A DNA stretch of 64,000 nucleotides from Symbiodinium natans. Lineage: Eukaryota > Sar > Dinophyceae > Suessiales > Symbiodiniaceae. Under the pieces are notes generated by a model, which was given only the letters and a program-made list of their open reading frames with translations, was not told the DNA's origin and made no database searches. The DNA lies in NCBI GenBank assembly GCA_905221605.1, contig CAJNDS010002476.1:62001-126000 (forward strand), read 5' to 3'. Made by a program: the position numbers and the translations under genes. Shown in pieces: positions 56,347-64,000 of the stretch; the stretch's first letter is position 1, and every line of letters starts with the position of its first letter.

Positions 56347-59300
56347 TCATGGGTATCCGGCTTTAGCAGGATCGACTTCATGCACCTCACCTGGCCGCCA
56401 GGTCTGATCGAACCAGGCTTGCCCGGGTCCGTAGAGTCGGAGGCAGCCCCACCACATCTTCCCAGGGAGCGTCCTTGATTTTAGGGTTTAGGGTGGCAGC
56501 CCAGTAGCCATGATCTGAGAAGGGTACCCTGTTTGGGTTTGGCTTCTTTATCAGGGAACCTTCAGCCAAACGGGTACCACAGGGCTACCAAGCGTCTGAA
56601 TCCAGTTTCCCTCCTTGCCTGCGGGTGCGGAGGGAGCAAACCAGACGGTCGTGGAACCATCCGGGTTCTGCTTCATGTCCGCGTGGGAGAGGGAATTCCT
56701 GACTCATGGTTGGTTGGGATAGTATTAAAACTTTACATTCATATTCCTTTTTGGGTTTAAGTACCCTTAAAGATGTAAAATGCTTCCCAACTATGACAAA
56801 GATTCCGGCAGGGGAAGAGCTGGCTGGTCTTCAGCATCGAGCGTGTCTGCGTGTCGTACACCACCACCGACCAAAAGTCCTTGGCGGGAACGTTCGGGGG
56901 TAGCGTGAGACTGTAGCACTTTGCACCATCCAAGTACTTGTGCTTGGCATCCTTGCCTTGGTAGCCCAGTAACCAGATTTTAATAAGGGCATTTTGGTTG
57001 TTTAGGGTTTAGGGTTTAGGGTTTAGGGCTTAGGGCTTAGAATACTTGATAAGGGAACCCAGAGCAAAAAAAGGGTAAAGGGTGCCACTGGGCTACCAAG
57101 TTACAAACCAAGGCATACTGCGAGCCCCGATCCACCATCTTCATGACCATCGCCGGCGTGTTCCCAGTAGCGAAGTAGAAGAACCTGGTCCTGGCGTCCG
57201 CGTTTCTGCCACCCTTGCCGTCCTCCACCATAGCGTTAAGTAGGATTCTCGGCTTAGGGTTTAGGGCTTAGGGCTTAGGGCTGAGGGCTTAGGGTTTAGG
57301 GGTTTAGGATTTCTGGGCTTTGAGGTTTTCCGTCTTCATCTCCTCCACCAGCCATCTGTAGTCCCCACCATCGAAGGCCGTCACCCACTCACTGTCCTCA
57401 TCATAGATCCTTGGGTCTTGGGGTGGTTCTGTGGGCCCTTCATATGATCTCTTACCCTAAACCCTAAACCCTAAACCCTAAACCGTAAACTTCATATGGT
57501 CTCTTACCTCCTCTAAAGGGTTCTGAAGTATTGACCCTCAGGTTGTATAGGGCATATAAGGGGCATATAAGGGCTCCCCTTTTCAGGGCCCATACGAAGG
57601 GACCATGTAGCTACCCTGAGACTTGGGGGGGGGCGGGGGGGGGCAGATGAACCCTAAAGGGGCTTAGCATACCTCAATAGGAGTTATAGTAGTCTAGGGT
57701 AGACGACCCCCCCCCCCCCAATTTCAGGGCTCATTCGGACCCTAACCAAACCCTAAACCCTAAACCCTAAACCCCAAACCCCAAACCCCAAACCCTAAAC
57801 CAAGGCTCCGGGCAGTCTTCGAGCGCGGGGCGAAGGAGAGGGCGCGGGAGGTTGCGTTGCCAATCGCCGCCGCCTCGGTGAGGAGGGCCTTCAGCCGCGC
57901 GTCCGGCTCAAACGGCCGGCCCTTCCTTGGGTTTAGGGTTTAGGGTTTAGGGTTTAGGGTTTAGGGTTTAGGGCTTCGGGATATTCCGAAGTGATGATCC
58001 TCTTTAAACCCCCCAGAAAGGCAGAAAGGCATCAACAACAAAACTCCCAAAAGGGCCCCAGTTTCTTTCTAAGCCCAACACGGGGGAACGTTTAAAAAGA
58101 GCATATCCTGAAGCTACTATTTGCTTTAGAACTCCCAAAAAAAGAGAAAGTAATCCCTGCATTGCCCTTATAAGGAAGAATACTTTTTGTTGTGTCGCGG
58201 GTTCTTAAGCAAATAGTAGAAATGGGCCCAAACCCTAAACCCTAAACCCTGAACCCTAAGCCCTAAACCCTAGGCCCAGCTTCATGATGCCGATGGCGGT
58301 GAGGTTGCCGCGGAGCTCCGGATCCATAAAGTCAATGGGCTCATACTGGATCACAGCATTGACCTCCTTGGCGTCGATTTATAGCAGTATTTAGGGTTTA
58401 GGGTTTAGGGTTTAGGGTTTAGGGTTTAGGGTTTAGGGTTTAGGGTTTCCTTAAACCCCAAACCCTAAACCCTGAACCCTAAACCCTAAACCCTGGTAAG
58501 GCCCTCGGCTACCGGAGCTCCTCGTAGAAGGCAAAATCGTTGGAGTGAATCGTGTTCATGATCTTTCCGGTGCAAAGGATCGCCTCCATCTTCCTTACTT
58601 GGAGGTTCATGGGTTTAGGGTTTAGGGTTTAGGGTTTAGGGTTACCTCCATCTTCCTTGCTGGGAGGTTCTTGGGGGCCAAAAAAACCAGAGAAACACAA
58701 GGATCCTACGATTAGGGTACTCTACGGGCCTTTCTGACGGGGTTCCGCAAAGCCTGGTTTGTAGGATCCTTATGTTTATGTGGTTTTTTTTGGGCCGCAA
58801 GGTTCCTGGTACTTATAAGTAGGGTTTAGGGTTTAGGGTTTAGGGTTTAGGGTTTAGGGTTTAGGGTTTAGGGTTTCGGGTCATAAGCAAGGCAACTAGA
58901 CTTCTAACCCTATCTAGGATACTTCTAACCCTGCTTGTAAGTACACATGAAACCGCAGGTAGCTCTCCAGCATCGGAGGGGAAGGTTACACTTTGGGAAA
59001 TGTTGATAGGGAGTACAATAATACCCCCCAGGCCCAAAAAAAGGCTAAAGTTAAACCCGTAAACCCTAAACCCTAAACCCTAAACCCCAAACCCCAAACC
59101 CTAAACCCCAAACCCTACTCTGCTACTAAGCTGCGGTGGGCTGCCAGCGCTGGCAAGAGGATAGATTTTCAGCTCGTTTTGCCACATCTGAGCCGCATGA
59201 TCGGGCTTGCCGTCCTTCCAGAACCCTAAACCCCTAGCCCCAAACCAACCCTAAACCCTAGTCCCTAAACCCTAAACCCTAAACCCTAAACCCTAAACCC

Positions 59301-59970
59301 TAAACCCTAAACCCTAAAGCCTGCCGTCCTTCAAGAACCCGCGCAGGGCGACCCAATTCGTGAAGCTCGGCGACTTGGCCACGAAGTAGCCCTCAGGAAC
59401 CTTCCCATCATAGCCGGGGGGGAGGTAGAGGTATTTAGGGTTAGGGTTTAGGGTTTAGGATTTAGGGTATAGGGGTTAGGGTTTAGGGTTTAGGGTTTGG
59501 GGTTTAGGGTTTAGGGATACGACGAACCTTCCCATCATAGCCAGGGGGGAGGTAGAGGTACTTCCCCCCGGCCCCGCGATCCGGTCCGGGAGCACCCATG
59601 TCTCCCACATAGCGGAAGAAGGCATCATTGACCTGGGATGGCCCCTAACAACCCTCTGACAAGGCAGGGGTTTAGGGTTTAGGGATATTCCTACATATGG
59701 TGTAGGTTCCTGGTTCTGATGCTCTTAAGCCCAAAAAGGGAAAAGACAAAATGTCCTAAGGGCCTGGCGAGTAACCAATCCTGGACCCGCGCCGGGTGGC
59801 ATCTCGATGACGGTGGGCCCATCGCGATTGAGATCCAGGAGGGACATGCAATAGACCGTATCAGTATTTCCCGTGAGGAACAGCGATCTGCAGTCCATCA
59901 AGCCTTCCATGATCTTAAAGGATATGCTGATGTTCTCTGTACATACATAATATTATGTATATACATGTAG

Positions 59971-60002
<32 letters not shown>

Positions 60003-61203
60003 ATGTATGTGTGTGTGTGTGTGTTTTGTATATACCTTATACGGTATCATCCTATGTACCCATGTACCCAAGTAGCCTCTACACTACCCCCTAAGGTATC
60101 TTACAAGGGTCCCTCCCTTTACGCAGATAGTATTGGGTTGGGCTACCCTAAACCCACACCCCTAAAACCCTAAAACCCTACAGCCAAAAACCCTAAAACC
60201 CTAACCCTAAACCCTAAAGCCGAAAAACCTTAAAACCCTAAAACCTAAACCCTAAACCCCCAGATGGGCCTTCCATGATCACGACCCTAAACCCTAAACC
60301 CTGAAACCCTGAACTCCACACCCTAAACCTGCCATCATGATCATGAGCTTAAACCCGAAACCCCAAACCCCAAACCCTAAACCCTAAACCCTTCGGCCCT
60401 AGAACCCCAAACCCCCCTAATGTGTGGCCTTGCATGATCATGACCTTGTGGGCCGCATCCGCCCCGGCTTCGACCATGCTTCGCCTCATGGCCTCCAACG
60501 AAGCCACGGGCACCATGTCCAAAAACGCCTGAACCTCAGAGGGCCCCTTGAGAGACTCGGACAAGGTAGGGTTTAGGGTTTAGGGTTTAGGGTTTAGGGT
60601 TTAGGGTTTAGGGTTTAGGGTTTAGGGTTTAGGGTTTAGGGTTTAGGGTTTAGGGTTTCGGGTTTAGGGTTTAGGGTTTCGGGTTTAGGGATTAGGGTTT
60701 AGGGTTTAGGGATATCCCTACAGATGGTCCTCTTGAACCCGACAAAGGGAAAATGTAAAGAAAGCAAAAGAAACACAACCCGATACAGGGAAAACATGGA
60801 GGAAAAAAACACAGGGCCTACCTAGGAACGCCCCTTGATCTGTCGAGGTTGTCGTACACCTTCTGGACCGTTGCCTTGACTGGCTTCCCTCCTAAGAGTT
60901 TAACTTTTAGGTTCCTTAGTGTAGTAACCCTAAACCCTAAACCCTAAACGCTAAACCCTAAACCCAAAAGGTTAAAGTCCCAAGAGCCAGCCAGAAGAAA
61001 GCCAAGTTGCCTCATCCGGGAGGCCGTCCACAAAAGTCAACTTCCCAAGGTGCGTCTCATACTCGTCCTTGCTCACAAGTCCCTGGCCCTAAACCCTAAA
61101 CCCTAAACCTTAAACCCTAAGCCCTAAACCCTAAACCCTAAACCCTAAACCCGTCCTTTGTGGTAATGGACGCTGGGACCGCGCCGAGGTCCATGGAGCT
61201 CAT
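56347..61203 (-). CDS. DUF1254/DUF1214 domain protein, 16 exons
   Basis: Exons on the minus strand: 61203-61156, 61067-61011, 60874-60830, 60534-60429, 59903-59776, 59632-59528, 59400-59329, 59214-59135, 58593-58521, 58366-58284, 57925-57809, 57409-57343, 57222-57097, 56951-56806, 56698-56597, 56473-56347. Joined they give 1482 nt, 493 residues plus TGA, with no frame break. I recognise the family from memory of bacterial members: GNTDTVYCMSLLDL and GPTVIEMPPG (about residues 95-123), YLYLPPGYDGKVPEGYF (153-169), NTIHSNDFAFYEEVN (about 227-241), ARTRFFYFATGNTPAM (337-352), NVPAKDFWSVVVYDTQTRSM (389-408) and LRLYGP near the C terminus. Length fits the family. DUF1254 is the N-terminal half, DUF1214 the C-terminal half; the biochemical function is unknown. 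The start is the ATG at 61203, with an in-frame TAG seven codons upstream. No clear signal peptide or membrane segment. Expression from all 16 exons is inferred, not shown. Confidence 0.93.
56474..56596 (-). mobile_element. Intron 15 (GA-AG), element D copy
   Basis: 123 nt, donor TCA|GACGCT, acceptor AAG|GACGCT; GACGCT is repeated. The body is element D (cagcccagtagccatgat ... accacagggctacc) with about two telomere-type units beside the acceptor. Confidence 0.85.
56699..56805 (-). mobile_element. Intron 14 (GA-AG), inverted-repeat element
   Basis: 107 nt, donor CCG|GAATCT, acceptor CAG|GAATTC; GAAT is repeated at both ends. Internal arms ttgggatagtatta...actttacat and atgtaaaatgcttcccaa are mutually complementary. 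No telomere-type repeat is present. Confidence 0.85.
56952..57096 (-). mobile_element. Intron 13 (GT-AG), element D copy with inserted array
   Basis: 145 nt, donor TTG|GTAGCC, acceptor AAG|GATGCC. It is a complete element D (gtagcccagtaaccag ... ccactgggctacc) interrupted by a TTTAGGG block at 57000-57040. The exact donor (GT after CNL) is my best frame-preserving choice. Confidence 0.75.
57223..57342 (-). other. Intron 12 (GA-AG), nearly pure array
   Basis: 120 nt, donor GAG|GAGATG, acceptor GAG|GACGGC. The tggtggagga motif occurs at both edges. The body on plus is a degenerate TTTAGGG/CTTAGGG array. Confidence 0.88.
57410..57808 (-). other. Intron 11 (GA-AG), element C interrupted by array
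   Basis: 399 nt, donor CCG|GAGCCT, acceptor AAG|GATCTA. It contains element C (about 57428-57614, ending gggaccatgtagctaccc) with a CCCTAAA insertion flanked by 19-bp copies, an unclassified stretch with C and G runs, and a CCCTAAA block at 57740-57800. Confidence 0.85.
57926..58283 (-). other. Intron 10 (GA-AG), element J plus array
   Basis: 358 nt, donor CAT|GAAGCT, acceptor AAG|GAAGGG. It contains element J (58114-58218; ends ctactatttgct and agcaaatagtag), a CCCTAAA block beside it, and a TTTAGGG block next to the acceptor. Confidence 0.85.
58114..58218. mobile_element. Element J, representative copy
   Basis: Ends gctactatttgct and agcaaatagtag, with gaactcccaaaa/gggttcttaa sub-termini and an internal cccttataaggaagaata. 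Copies near 1170-1338, 2487-2610, 3575-3692, 36088-36196, 39024-39135, 46360-46508, 50225-50312. Confidence 0.85.
58367..58520 (-). other. Intron 9 (GA-AG), two opposed arrays
   Basis: 154 nt, donor GAG|GAGCTC, acceptor AAG|GAGGTC. On plus a TTTAGGG array (58390-58448) runs directly into a CCCTAAA array (58453-58495), giving an inverted pair that could fold back. Confidence 0.85.
58594..59134 (-). other. Intron 8 (GC-AG), composite of element A, a palindromic element and arrays
   Basis: 541 nt, donor ACC|GCAGCT, acceptor AAG|GAAGAT. From the acceptor side: the end of element A, a TTTAGGG array with 32-bp flanking copies (58582-58613, 58644-58675), an inverted-repeat element around 58676-58805 (aaggatcctacg ... 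gtaggatcctta), a second TTTAGGG array, and a CCCTAAA/CCCCAAA array at 59058-59115. Because the duplicated piece contains AAG|GAAGATGGAG|GT, splicing could use either copy and give the same message. Confidence 0.75.
59215..59328 (-). other. Intron 7 (GA-AG), array flanked by 21-bp direct repeat
   Basis: 114 nt, donor AAG|GACGGC, acceptor AAG|GACGGC. A CCCTAAA array (plus) lies between copies 59206-59226 and 59320-59340, which differ at two positions. Splicing at the AAG|GAC point of each copy restores LKDGKPD. Confidence 0.9.
59401..59527 (-). other. Intron 6 (GT-AG), array flanked by 36-bp direct repeat
   Basis: 127 nt, donor AAG|GTTCGT, acceptor AAG|GTTCCT. A TTTAGGG array lies between two near-identical 36-bp copies of coding sequence, 59398-59433 and 59525-59560, encoding YLYLPPGYDGKV. 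Splicing at the same point of each copy removes one copy and the array exactly. Confidence 0.9.
59633..59775 (-). mobile_element. Intron 5 (GT-AG), element G copy
   Basis: 143 nt, donor TTG|GTTACT, acceptor CAG|GTCAAT. The body is element G (gggatggccc ... gttctgatgctcttaagccc ... gtcctaagggcctggcgag) with two heptamers inside. Related copies lie near 9716, 12120, 19306, 33675 and 37918. Confidence 0.8.
59904..60428 (-). other. Intron 4 (GC-AG), serial arrays plus element K
   Basis: 525 nt, donor AAG|GCCACA, acceptor AAG|GCTTGA. It holds two CCCTAAA blocks separated by degenerate copies of the exon-end sequence (tcatgatcatg), and element K with an AT/GT microsatellite (about 59930-60125). 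Confidence 0.85.
60535..60829 (-). other. Intron 3 (GT-AG), long array plus element G remnant
   Basis: 295 nt, donor GGC|GTTCCT, acceptor GAG|GTTCAG. It contains about 140 bp of TTTAGGG on plus (60567-60710) and a piece of element G (gatggtcctcttgaaccc ... acagggcctacctagg). Confidence 0.85.
60875..61010 (-). other. Intron 2 (GC-AG), inverted-repeat element with array
   Basis: 136 nt, donor GAG|GCAACT, acceptor AAG|GCAACG; GCAAC is repeated. On plus, a gagtttaacttttagg arm is mirrored by ccaaaaggttaaagtc, with CCCTAAA units between. Confidence 0.85.
61068..61155 (-). other. Intron 1 of DUF1254 gene (GA-AG), telomere-type array
   Basis: 88 nt. The donor reads AAG|GACGGG and the acceptor AAG|GACGAG, so GACG is repeated at both ends. 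The body is almost entirely TTTAGGG on the coding strand (CCCTAAA on plus). Confidence 0.85.
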
Positions 61204-61265
61204 GGCTACAGCGCACGGGCGCTATGCTTCAGGCTAGAAGTGGCACTGCCTGCGGTACTGAGGAG

Positions 61266-61408
61266 GTAAGGGTTTAGGGTTTAGGGTTTAGGGTTTAGGG
61301 TTTAGGGTTTAGGGTTTAGGGTTTAGGGTTTAGGGTTTAGGGTGTAGGGTGTAGGGTGTAGGGTTTAGGGTTTAGGGTTTAGGGTTTAGGGTTTAGGGTT
61401 TAGGGTTG
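61266..61408 (-). repeat. TTTAGGG array upstream of the DUF1254 gene
   Basis: About 20 heptamers with three GTGTAGG variants. It lies immediately 5' of the first coding exon and may be part of a 5' UTR intron (acctcctcag follows on the coding strand). Confidence 0.93.
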
Positions 61409-61510
61409 CAAAACGACGGTGTGAGAGCAAGTATCCAGGGTCCCAGGCACGCAGGCAATGTGTGGGGACTGTCGCTAGACAGCCTCTGTAAAGTTCTCTG
61501 CGAACATGGG

Positions 61511-61615
61511 GGGTTTCCGAAATTAGGGGGTACCTTTTGGGGTCCTTATTATAAGGAAATCCTACTATTTGGGGGTCGATTTTATGGGTCCCTTATATTC
61601 GTAAACCCTCATATG
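61511..61615. mobile_element. Element F, representative copy
   Basis: Pattern gtttccgaaattaggg ... aaatcctactatttgggg ... attcgtaaaccctc. Copies near 36905-36985, 40390-40470, 46910-47015, 55375-55470. Confidence 0.75.
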
Positions 61616-62125
61616 ATCGTTCAGGCCCCATAAAGAAGAAATCCAAAAGGCATTGCTAGATCATCACGGTGTGTCAGGGTTGATGATGACCATAAATTGG
61701 GAACCCTAAACCCTAAACCCTAAACCCTAAACGCTAAAACCTAAAACCTAAAACCTAAAACCTAAACCCTAAACCCTAAACCCTAAACCCTAAACCCTAA
61801 ACCCTAAACCCTAAACCCTAAACCCTAAACCCTCACACCAACAGTCCAAGAGGGATTATAAGGATACTATAATCCCTTCTAAGGACTGCTAGTACACGGG
61901 GGAACATCCTAAAACCTAAGCCCTAAGCCCTAAGCCCTAAGCCCTAAACCCTAAACCCTAAACCCTAAACCCTAAACCCTAAACCCTAAACCCTAAACCC
62001 CAAGCCAAGTGCAAAGTTGAGAGCAAAGCCAACTGGCGGGGCCCGCGCGATGGGTTCCCACGAGGGCAGCGGAGCCGACTCAGGCTTCGAGTCCTCTCAC
62101 GGTTTTTTGCTGGGTTTCAAGTAAA

Positions 62126-62195
62126 CGGTTGAAAGGGTTGAAGAGGTTGAAAGGGTTGACAGGGTTGAAAGGGTTGAAAGGGTTGAAAGGGTGCT
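62126..62195. repeat. Minisatellite, 10-bp unit gttgaaaggg
   Basis: About seven units with single substitutions (gaaagg, gaagag, gacagg). Confidence 0.9.
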
Positions 62196-63208
62196 GGGCT
62201 TAGGTGGGCAGGGTCGGCTTCGAGTTTTGGTTTAGGGCCTCAGGATCAGAGATTTCGGGTTGGGGATTGCCAGCCACCTTCACTGCATGACAGGTCTCAG
62301 GGTCATTTTTAAATTGGACTTATCTAGGCTCCTTACCAAAGCTCACAACGCGCTGGTCCGGGATCATTTCTTTAACTTCCACGTTTCCGCTAGGTTGCCC
62401 AGTAACCTAGGATGAAAAAGGGTGCCTTTTTTTGCTTAAAGGCGTTTATAGGGGAACCTAGAGCCCCCAAAAAGGGAATAAGGGCACTACTGGGCATCCT
62501 AGTCCGGAATCACGTCCAGCTTTGCTTGACACTGGTACTCATGAGAATCGTGAGGCCGGGTTCAGTCCCAGGCTTCTATCTCGCACAGATCACTTAACCC
62601 TAAACCCTACAGGGTTTAGGGTTTAGGGTTTAGGGTTCCTAAACCCTAAACCCTACACCCTAAACCCTAAACGCCCCAAATCCTAAACCCTAAACTGGTT
62701 TACAGCCAGCTGTGTATGATGTTCGGAGGCTTTCAGTCGGAGTCCCAAGTGCGAGGCGCTTGTTAGCTGCGATTGGGTGTCCAGCGTAGCTCTGGGGCAG
62801 GGCCCTAAACCCTAAACCCTAAACCCTAAACCCTAAACCCTAAACCCTAAACCCTAAACCCTGAACCCCGCAAAAAGTTAACCTCTTATTTGAAATAGGA
62901 TGATATAACCAAATAGGATAGTTAACCAAGGAGGGGTGCAGATTGTTGAGCCCTTGCGTATCCAAGTGCAGGGTGTGGGGAAGTACGATGCTCAGGGATT
63001 AGGGTCTGGTTCGGCTTGGATGCAAGACCTGCTTAGGGTTTAGGATTTAGGGCGTTTAGGGTTTAGGGTTTAGGGTTTAGGGTTTAGGGTGTCTCAATGA
63101 GTGGGCGCGCTGGTGCTGAAAGCACCCAGGCGCGCGCCCCGACTTGCATAAGCCCACCCCCGCTGGCGCTCCACCCTCGCCTTAACCTTTACGGGTTTAG
63201 GGTTCTTT

Positions 63209-63676
63209 TTGAACTCTGATCGTGCTTTTGTTATTTTTCTCTTGTCCATTGGCTGGGTTAAAAGCTCGGCATCGATGCAGATCAACTACCCTGAAGTTGC
63301 AGCCCTTAGGCATTGCAAGGGAGATATCTATCAATCGAGGGCTGCTGGAGGTTTGGGCTTGGGGCTGGCTGCCGCCTTCGCCCTCGGCGATGCTGCGTGC
63401 TGGGCGGGGGTTTGGAAAACTTGCTTGGAAGGGCGTGAAATCAAAGGTTTGGGCTTTCGCCATTTCTAATGTTGGGCTTAGATGTCCATCATTCGAGGGC
63501 TTCTGGGAGGGCCAAAAAGTCAAAGGTTTGGGATTGGGTTGGCTGCCGCCTTCGTCCTTGGTGATGCTGCGTCTTGCTTGACCCCCTCATTTGGGGTGTT
63601 TTTGGCTGGAATCAGTGAAGGCTCGGTTTTGATCAAAAATGCAGAAAACGAGAGCCCACCCAGAACCGTCGCTTGA
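63209..63676 (+). CDS. Diverged tandem repeat with overlapping ORFs
   Basis: Two plus ORFs share LGLAAAFALGDAACW and IGLAAAFVLGDAASC, reflecting a DNA tandem duplication of roughly 180 bp. A phrase cccctcatttggggtgttttt-like also recurs at about 63580 and 63725. A 108-codon minus ORF overlaps. Whether any of it is translated is unclear. Confidence 0.3.
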
Positions 63677-63894
63677 GTACTAAAAAATCGCATTTTTAAC
63701 TGGGGCCCGGGCCGATCCTGGGGTCCCCCTCATTTGGGGTGTTTTTGGGGGCAAACTTTCCCCTTCAAGGGAGGTCGGAGTTTTGAGCAAGGGGGGTCTC
63801 CCAACACTAAATTGCTTCCAAAATAAGAAAAGGTCGCCGGGGTCCGGTGACCCTTTGAAGGTCCCTTAGAAAAGCTCTTGAAGAGGCCAGATAA

Positions 63895-64000
63895 GGGCCT
63901 CCCAGGGGGGTTGCCAGGCAGGGGCTTCCCAGGCAGGGCAGGGCCTTCCAGACAGGGCCCAGGCAGGGCCTCCCAGGCAGGGGCCTCAGGGGCCTCCCAG
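63895..64000. repeat. GC-rich minisatellite at window end
   Basis: Repeated ccaggcagggg / cttcccaggcaggg units continue to the window edge. Confidence 0.8.

Larger units (their letters stand above)
61409..63080. other. Region upstream of the DUF1254 gene
   Basis: Element F, long CCCTAAA arrays, an element H remnant, a plus island with an ATG (about 62050-62118, MGSHEGSGADSGFESSHGF up to CAA|GTAAACG), the 10-bp minisatellite and a D-like element. No gene assembled. Confidence 0.5.

Noticed and set aside
61190-61215. Relict dinoflagellate spliced leader at the DUF1254 start (coding strand tgtagccatgagctcc)
   Set aside because: Shares gtagccat with the spliced leader as I remember it, but the rest does not match well; too short to claim.
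1-64000. CRISPR array
   Set aside because: Repeats have no regular spacers, the unit is 7-10 bp, and no associated genes are present.

Overview
The window looks like nuclear DNA of a eukaryotic alga, most likely a dinoflagellate. Evidence: (i) hundreds of short interstitial blocks of the TTTAGGG/CCCTAAA telomere-type heptamer; (ii) many families of short inverted-repeat (MITE-like) elements, often nested; (iii) very short exons (38-146 nt); (iv) in the one gene I could solve completely, donors are GA (8), GC (3) or GT (4), and all 15 acceptors are AG followed by G. GA/GC donors with AG|G acceptors are known from dinoflagellates. The exact taxon cannot be read from the sequence. Other TTTAGGG organisms (chromerids, other algae, plants) are not excluded. 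No rRNA, tRNA, CRISPR or prokaryotic gene organisation was seen.

Only one gene can be assembled with confidence. A 16-exon minus-strand gene at 56347-61203 encodes a 493-residue DUF1254/DUF1214-family protein; every junction keeps frame. A second, partial minus-strand gene near 5.08-6.06 kb carries a cold-shock-domain signature (KGFGFVEADEY joined to GDIFLHFSDM). Elsewhere, 60-220 bp GC-rich islands between repeat blocks look like single exons. Many are open on both strands, so their strand and gene membership stay uncertain. They are listed with low confidence.

Layout. 0-4 kb: dense telomere-type arrays, element J copies and plus-strand exon-like islands. 4.7-6.1 kb: cold-shock gene. 7-18 kb: arrays (including TTTAGGGG and TTTAGAGG variants) separated by exon-like islands, mostly better on minus. 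18-20 kb: element E with a 304 bp insertion. 20-24.5 kb: exon-like islands, including an Ala-Met-Pro-Gly repeat. 24.56-25.62 kb: one kilobase of degenerate heptamer. 28.4-34.1 kb: plus-strand exon-like islands. 36.5-45 kb: minus exon-like islands with nested elements. 46-55 kb: mixed. 56.3-61.2 kb: DUF1254 gene. 61.3-64 kb: arrays, a 10-bp minisatellite and diverged tandem repeats.

The main discovery candidate is the intron system. Each intron of the DUF1254 gene consists of a telomere-type array, an inverted-repeat element, or both. The intron start repeats the start of the next exon, so an insertion-generated target duplication supplies both splice sites. In several cases the duplication is long (19-36 bp) and flanks a pure TTTAGGG array. 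The same array-plus-duplication structure occurs inside MITEs. This suggests that telomere-type arrays are inserted as units with target duplications and, inside genes, act as introns.
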